A stretch of DNA of 8,094 bases from Actinomycetes bacterium (GTDB lineage: Bacteria > Actinomycetota > Acidimicrobiia > Acidimicrobiales > Palsa-688): NCBI GenBank assembly GCA_021827225.1, contig JAKAXG010000156.1, positions 1-8,094 of the forward strand. The letters run 5' to 3'. The position numbers and the translations under genes were made by a program. The notes under the pieces are model-generated. The model did no database searches and was not told where the DNA came from. It saw only the letters and a list, made by a program, of their open reading frames with translations. Shown here piece by piece: positions 6,310-8,094 of this stretch. Numbering within the stretch: position 1 is the first letter of the stretch; every line of letters begins with the position of its first letter.

Positions 6310-6363
6310 CCCGGCCGGCGCTCCCGGGTGGCGTTGCGGCCCGGGTCGCCGGCGCCGGCCGGG
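6310..6363. terminator. Long GC inverted repeat between convergent genes
   Basis: Arms CCCGGCCGGCGC (6310-6321) and GCGCCGGCCGGG (6352-6363) are perfect complements. The 30-base spacer contains two copies of CCCGGG (6323-6328 and 6340-6345) that can pair with each other and extend the structure. It starts nine bases after the stop codon at 6301. There is no T-tract. A U-independent or Rho-assisted terminator serving the plus-strand gene, and possibly both convergent genes, is the likeliest role. Confidence 0.55.
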
Positions 6364-6461
6364 GTCCGGTGCGGTGCGGCCGGGCTCTGGTGTCGGCCGG
6401 GTCAGGTGCCGGCCCGGGTCCGGTGCGGCCCGGGTCCGGTGCGGCCCGGCTCAGGTGCCGG
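6359..6461. repeat. Imperfect 16-17 bp tandem repeat array
   Basis: Units at 6359-6374, 6380-6396, 6397-6412, 6413-6428, 6429-6444 and 6445-6461 follow the consensus CCCGGGTCCGGTGCGG; five extra bases (TGCGG) follow the first unit. The fourth and fifth units are identical. The last unit overlaps the stop codon and final two codons of the minus-strand gene ending at 6451. The array is almost pure G+C with very few A bases on the plus strand. It looks like a non-coding minisatellite made by slippage. Confidence 0.75.
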
Positions 6462-7389
6462 TCGCCACCAGATCCTTGAGCTCGCCCTCGGGGCCGAAGA
6501 GGTTCTTCCTCCAGGTGGCGATCAACTCGGTGGTGTCCCGGTCCGTCGGGTGGAAACCCCGGCGGTGGTACTGGAACAGCTGCCGCACCGGCCCCGGCTT
6601 CACGAAGGGGGAGCGGGGCAGCCGCATCGCGCTGCGCAGCAGCTTGCCCGGCTGGCTGCGGGCGTCGGGATCCCGGGCGATGGAGATGGCCGCCCAGATC
6701 CCCGTCTCCAGCACGAACGTGAGGTGGGTGAGCCACATGGTGATTACCCGCATCCGCTCGGTGCCGCCCACGCTCCTGTACACGTCGAACGCCACGGACT
6801 TGTGCTCGGCCTCCTCGAGCGCGTGCCACATCAGCAGGTAGCGCACCGCCGGGTTGCCGATCTGGTTGCGGGCGGCCTCGTCGCCGAGAAGTGTCTCCGC
6901 CAGGGTGGCGGTGTAGTGCTCTAGGGCGGCGGTGAAGGCCAGGTTGCCCTTCCTGCCCTGGATGCGCTCCCGGAACGAGGTGAGAGCCCGCACGTACCGG
7001 CCGATGGCCTTGGTGGGGTAGCCCAGCTCGGCCAGGCGGTCGTTCAGCACCCGGTGCTCCCGACCGTGCATCGACTCCTGGCCCACGAATCCCTCCACGT
7101 CGGCGGCCAGCTCCGGGTCGCGGATCTGACCGGCGACGGCTTTCACCGACCTGACGAAGAAGTCCTCGCCGTCGGGGAACACCGAGGACAGGACGGCGAG
7201 CACGTGGGACATCACGATGTCCCCGTCGGCGGCGAAGTACTTGGGCAGCGTCGAGATCCAACGCTCGAACTCGAGCGGACGGGTCGGTACCGCGTCGGTC
7301 CCCGGAAGCTCCCTCTTCACCTCGGCGCTGCTCGGCGCCGCCCCGCTCGGCTCCTGGCTCGTGGCCACGGTGCTGGTGAGCTGGCTCAC
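6451..7389 (-). CDS. PF10118-type predicted metal-dependent hydrolase (ferritin-like di-metal fold)
   Basis: A 312-residue, largely helical protein matching the COG3687/PF10118 family by its motifs: FPDGEDFF (Glu75), [12 protein letters not shown] (Glu105, His108, His112), ALEHYTA (Glu157) and [18 protein letters not shown] (His189, Glu193, His196). The Glu and ExxH spacing across four helices is that of ferritin-like di-metal proteins, so a di-iron or di-manganese centre is expected. The hydrolase name is inherited from the family; as far as I know the reaction is not established, and an oxygenase-type role is equally plausible. Residues 1-30 are a Ser/Thr/Ala-rich disordered lead. The GTG start is preceded by GGGGAGGTGAAGGG; the next upstream GTG in this stretch is in another frame and stops at once. 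One hydrophobic stretch at about 213-237 may be a buried helix. It is divergent from the nitrobindin gene, and its 3' end runs into a tandem repeat array. Confidence 0.85.
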   Translation of the reverse strand: MSQLTSTVATSQEPSGAAPSSAEVKRELPGTDAVPTRPLEFERWISTLPKYFAADGDIVMSHVLAVLSSVFPDGEDFFVRSVKAVAGQIRDPELAADVEGFVGQESMHGREHRVLNDRLAELGYPTKAIGRYVRALTSFRERIQGRKGNLAFTAALEHYTATLAETLLGDEAARNQIGNPAVRYLLMWHALEEAEHKSVAFDVYRSVGGTERMRVITMWLTHLTFVLETGIWAAISIARDPDARSQPGKLLRSAMRLPRSPFVKPGPVRQLFQYHRRGFHPTDRDTTELIATWRKNLFGPEGELKDLVATGT

Positions 7390-7539
7390 TTTCCCTTCAC
7401 CTCCCCAGTCCCCGGGCCGGTTGGTTTCACCCGGGATCTATCAAGTGGTACCCCACGACCTATTTGCCCCAAACACCCGAGTATCCGGGAAAAAGGGGCG
7501 GGCCGCTGCGGCCGACGCCGGCCGCTATCCTCGGCCGCG
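7390..7539. other. Divergent intergenic region with short palindromes
   Basis: This 150-base spacer separates two divergent starts and should carry both promoters. GTGG-TACC-CCAC at 7445-7456 is a small hairpin/operator-like element. A relatively AT-rich core (ATCTATCAAG near 7436-7445, CCTATTTG near 7459) contrasts with the GC-rich flanks and is where a minus-strand promoter would be expected, though no convincing -35/-10 pair was found for that strand. Confidence 0.4.
7526..7531 (+). promoter_or_regulatory. Possible -10 element for a leaderless nitrobindin transcript
   Basis: TATCCT lies eight bases before the ATG at 7540, a distance that puts the expected transcription start at or next to the ATG. 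No Shine-Dalgarno sequence is present in between, which fits leaderless expression, common in Actinobacteria. No good -35 element is seen at 7503-7508, so support is modest. Confidence 0.35.
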
Positions 7540-8043
7540 ATGGGATCACATCGAGCGGCGGCCGTACCCCTCCACCCCGGCATCGAACCGCTCGCGTTCC
7601 TGCTGGGCACGTGGACTGGAGCCGGCCACGGCGAATATCCCACCATAGAGTCGTTCGACTACCGCGAGACCGTCACCTTCTCCCACACCGGCAAACCGTT
7701 CCTGGTCTACAGCCAGCGCACCACGGCCGCCGACGACGGCCGGCCCCTCCATGCCGAGACCGGCTACTGGCGTGTGCCCGGCCCCGGCCGGGTGGAGTTC
7801 GTGCTGGCCCATCCCACCGGCATCGTCGAGGTCGAAGAAGGCTCGCTGGACGGATCCAACGTCCGGCTGCGCGCTCTCACGGTGGGACGCACCACCTCGG
7901 CCAAGGAGGTGACCGAGGTCGAGCGTGACTTCACCGTCGACGGCGACGTGCTGCGGTACTCGCTGCGCATGGCGGCGGTCGGCGTGCCCCTGACCCACCA
8001 CCTCTCCGCCACCCTCACCCGGGAAGCGGACGCCGGCCTCTGA
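7540..8043 (+). CDS. Nitrobindin family haem-binding beta-barrel protein (Rv2717c-like)
   Basis: A 167-residue cytosolic protein of the nitrobindin/THAP4-like family (DUF1794). The hallmark [14 protein letters not shown] occupies residues 23-36, followed by [44 protein letters not shown] and the C-terminal [13 protein letters not shown]. His154, in the THHL motif, aligns with the conserved histidine that ligates haem in this family; the preceding His153 is an extra. Members form a ten-stranded barrel holding ferric b-haem, bind NO and isomerise peroxynitrite to nitrate. The ATG at 7540 is chosen because homologues start a short distance before the LLGTW motif; the frame stays open far upstream, but that stretch is antisense to the divergent gene and spacer. 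No Shine-Dalgarno site is visible; see the -10 candidate at 7526. Length is normal for the family. Family assignment is strong; the isomerase role here is by analogy. Confidence 0.93.
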   Translation: MGSHRAAAVPLHPGIEPLAFLLGTWTGAGHGEYPTIESFDYRETVTFSHTGKPFLVYSQRTTAADDGRPLHAETGYWRVPGPGRVEFVLAHPTGIVEVEEGSLDGSNVRLRALTVGRTTSAKEVTEVERDFTVDGDVLRYSLRMAAVGVPLTHHLSATLTREADAGL

Positions 8044-8046
8044 CTA

Positions 8047-8062
8047 CGGCCGCCGCCGGCCG
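8047..8062. terminator. Small GC hairpin after the nitrobindin gene
   Basis: CGGCCG (8047-8052), loop CCGC, CGGCCG (8057-8062) begins three bases after the stop codon. Six GC pairs are stable, but there is no T-tract and CGGCCG is a common palindrome in GC-rich DNA, so a terminator role is tentative. The remaining bases to the window end show no gene. Confidence 0.3.
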
Positions 8063-8094
8063 CCTCGGGTGGCCGTCGGGCCAGCCAGATCGGA

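Noticed and set aside
5471..7261. 596-codon minus-strand frame spanning the repeat protein and the ferritin-like gene
   Set aside because: It crosses two real genes in other frames, includes the tandem array, and has Gly/Arg/Pro/Ala-rich low-complexity sequence.
7054..7539. N-terminal extension of the nitrobindin frame, which is open from 7054
   Set aside because: It is antisense to the start of the divergent gene and covers the promoter spacer; nitrobindins start close to the LLGTW motif.

Overview
This is a high-GC, gene-dense chromosomal segment from an actinobacterium. The class Acidimicrobiia or a relative is the best guess. That rests on two proteins built from ~42-residue repeats of the type GYWLVxxDGGVFSFGDAxFYGS, which I associate with secreted proteins of that group, and on an aldehyde dehydrogenase and a nitrobindin that closely resemble mycobacterial GabD1 and Rv2717c from memory. 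Start codons are ATG or GTG. Strong Shine-Dalgarno sites precede some genes and are missing from others, as is common in Actinobacteria. No tRNA, rRNA, CRISPR array or insertion sequence was seen.

Layout. (1) Positions 1-1689, plus strand: the 3' part of a repeat protein with a cysteine-bearing N-terminal region, an Ig-like domain and six C-terminal repeat units. (2) A 14-bp perfect hairpin separates it from a convergent gabD1-type succinate-semialdehyde dehydrogenase (3171-1771, minus). (3) A 113-bp divergent spacer leads to a plus-strand run: a zinc-free quinone-oxidoreductase-like MDR enzyme (3285-4226), an NTF2/SnoaL-like protein with a helical C-terminal extension (4309-4962), and a secreted repeat protein with a clear signal peptide (5054-6301). 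(4) A convergent, very GC-rich spacer holds a long inverted repeat and an imperfect 16-17 bp tandem array that runs into the end of a minus-strand PF10118-type ferritin-like protein (7389-6451). (5) Across a 150-bp divergent spacer lies a nitrobindin-family haem protein (7540-8043). No gene-free stretch exceeds 300 bases; the largest are about 150 bases.

How they may work together. Two themes are visible. One is the cell surface: two repeat proteins that both look like six-bladed propellers, set in different circular registers. The other is redox and reactive-species metabolism: semialdehyde oxidation, NAD(P)H-dependent quinone or enal reduction, a di-metal ferritin-like protein and an NO/peroxynitrite-related haem barrel. 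A possible thiol-stress (SigR/SigH-like) promoter motif lies before the quinone reductase. These are mostly separate transcription units, so a shared pathway is not shown. The genes are ordinary in family; the least described parts are the repeat proteins, the NTF2-plus-helical fusion and the structured spacers.
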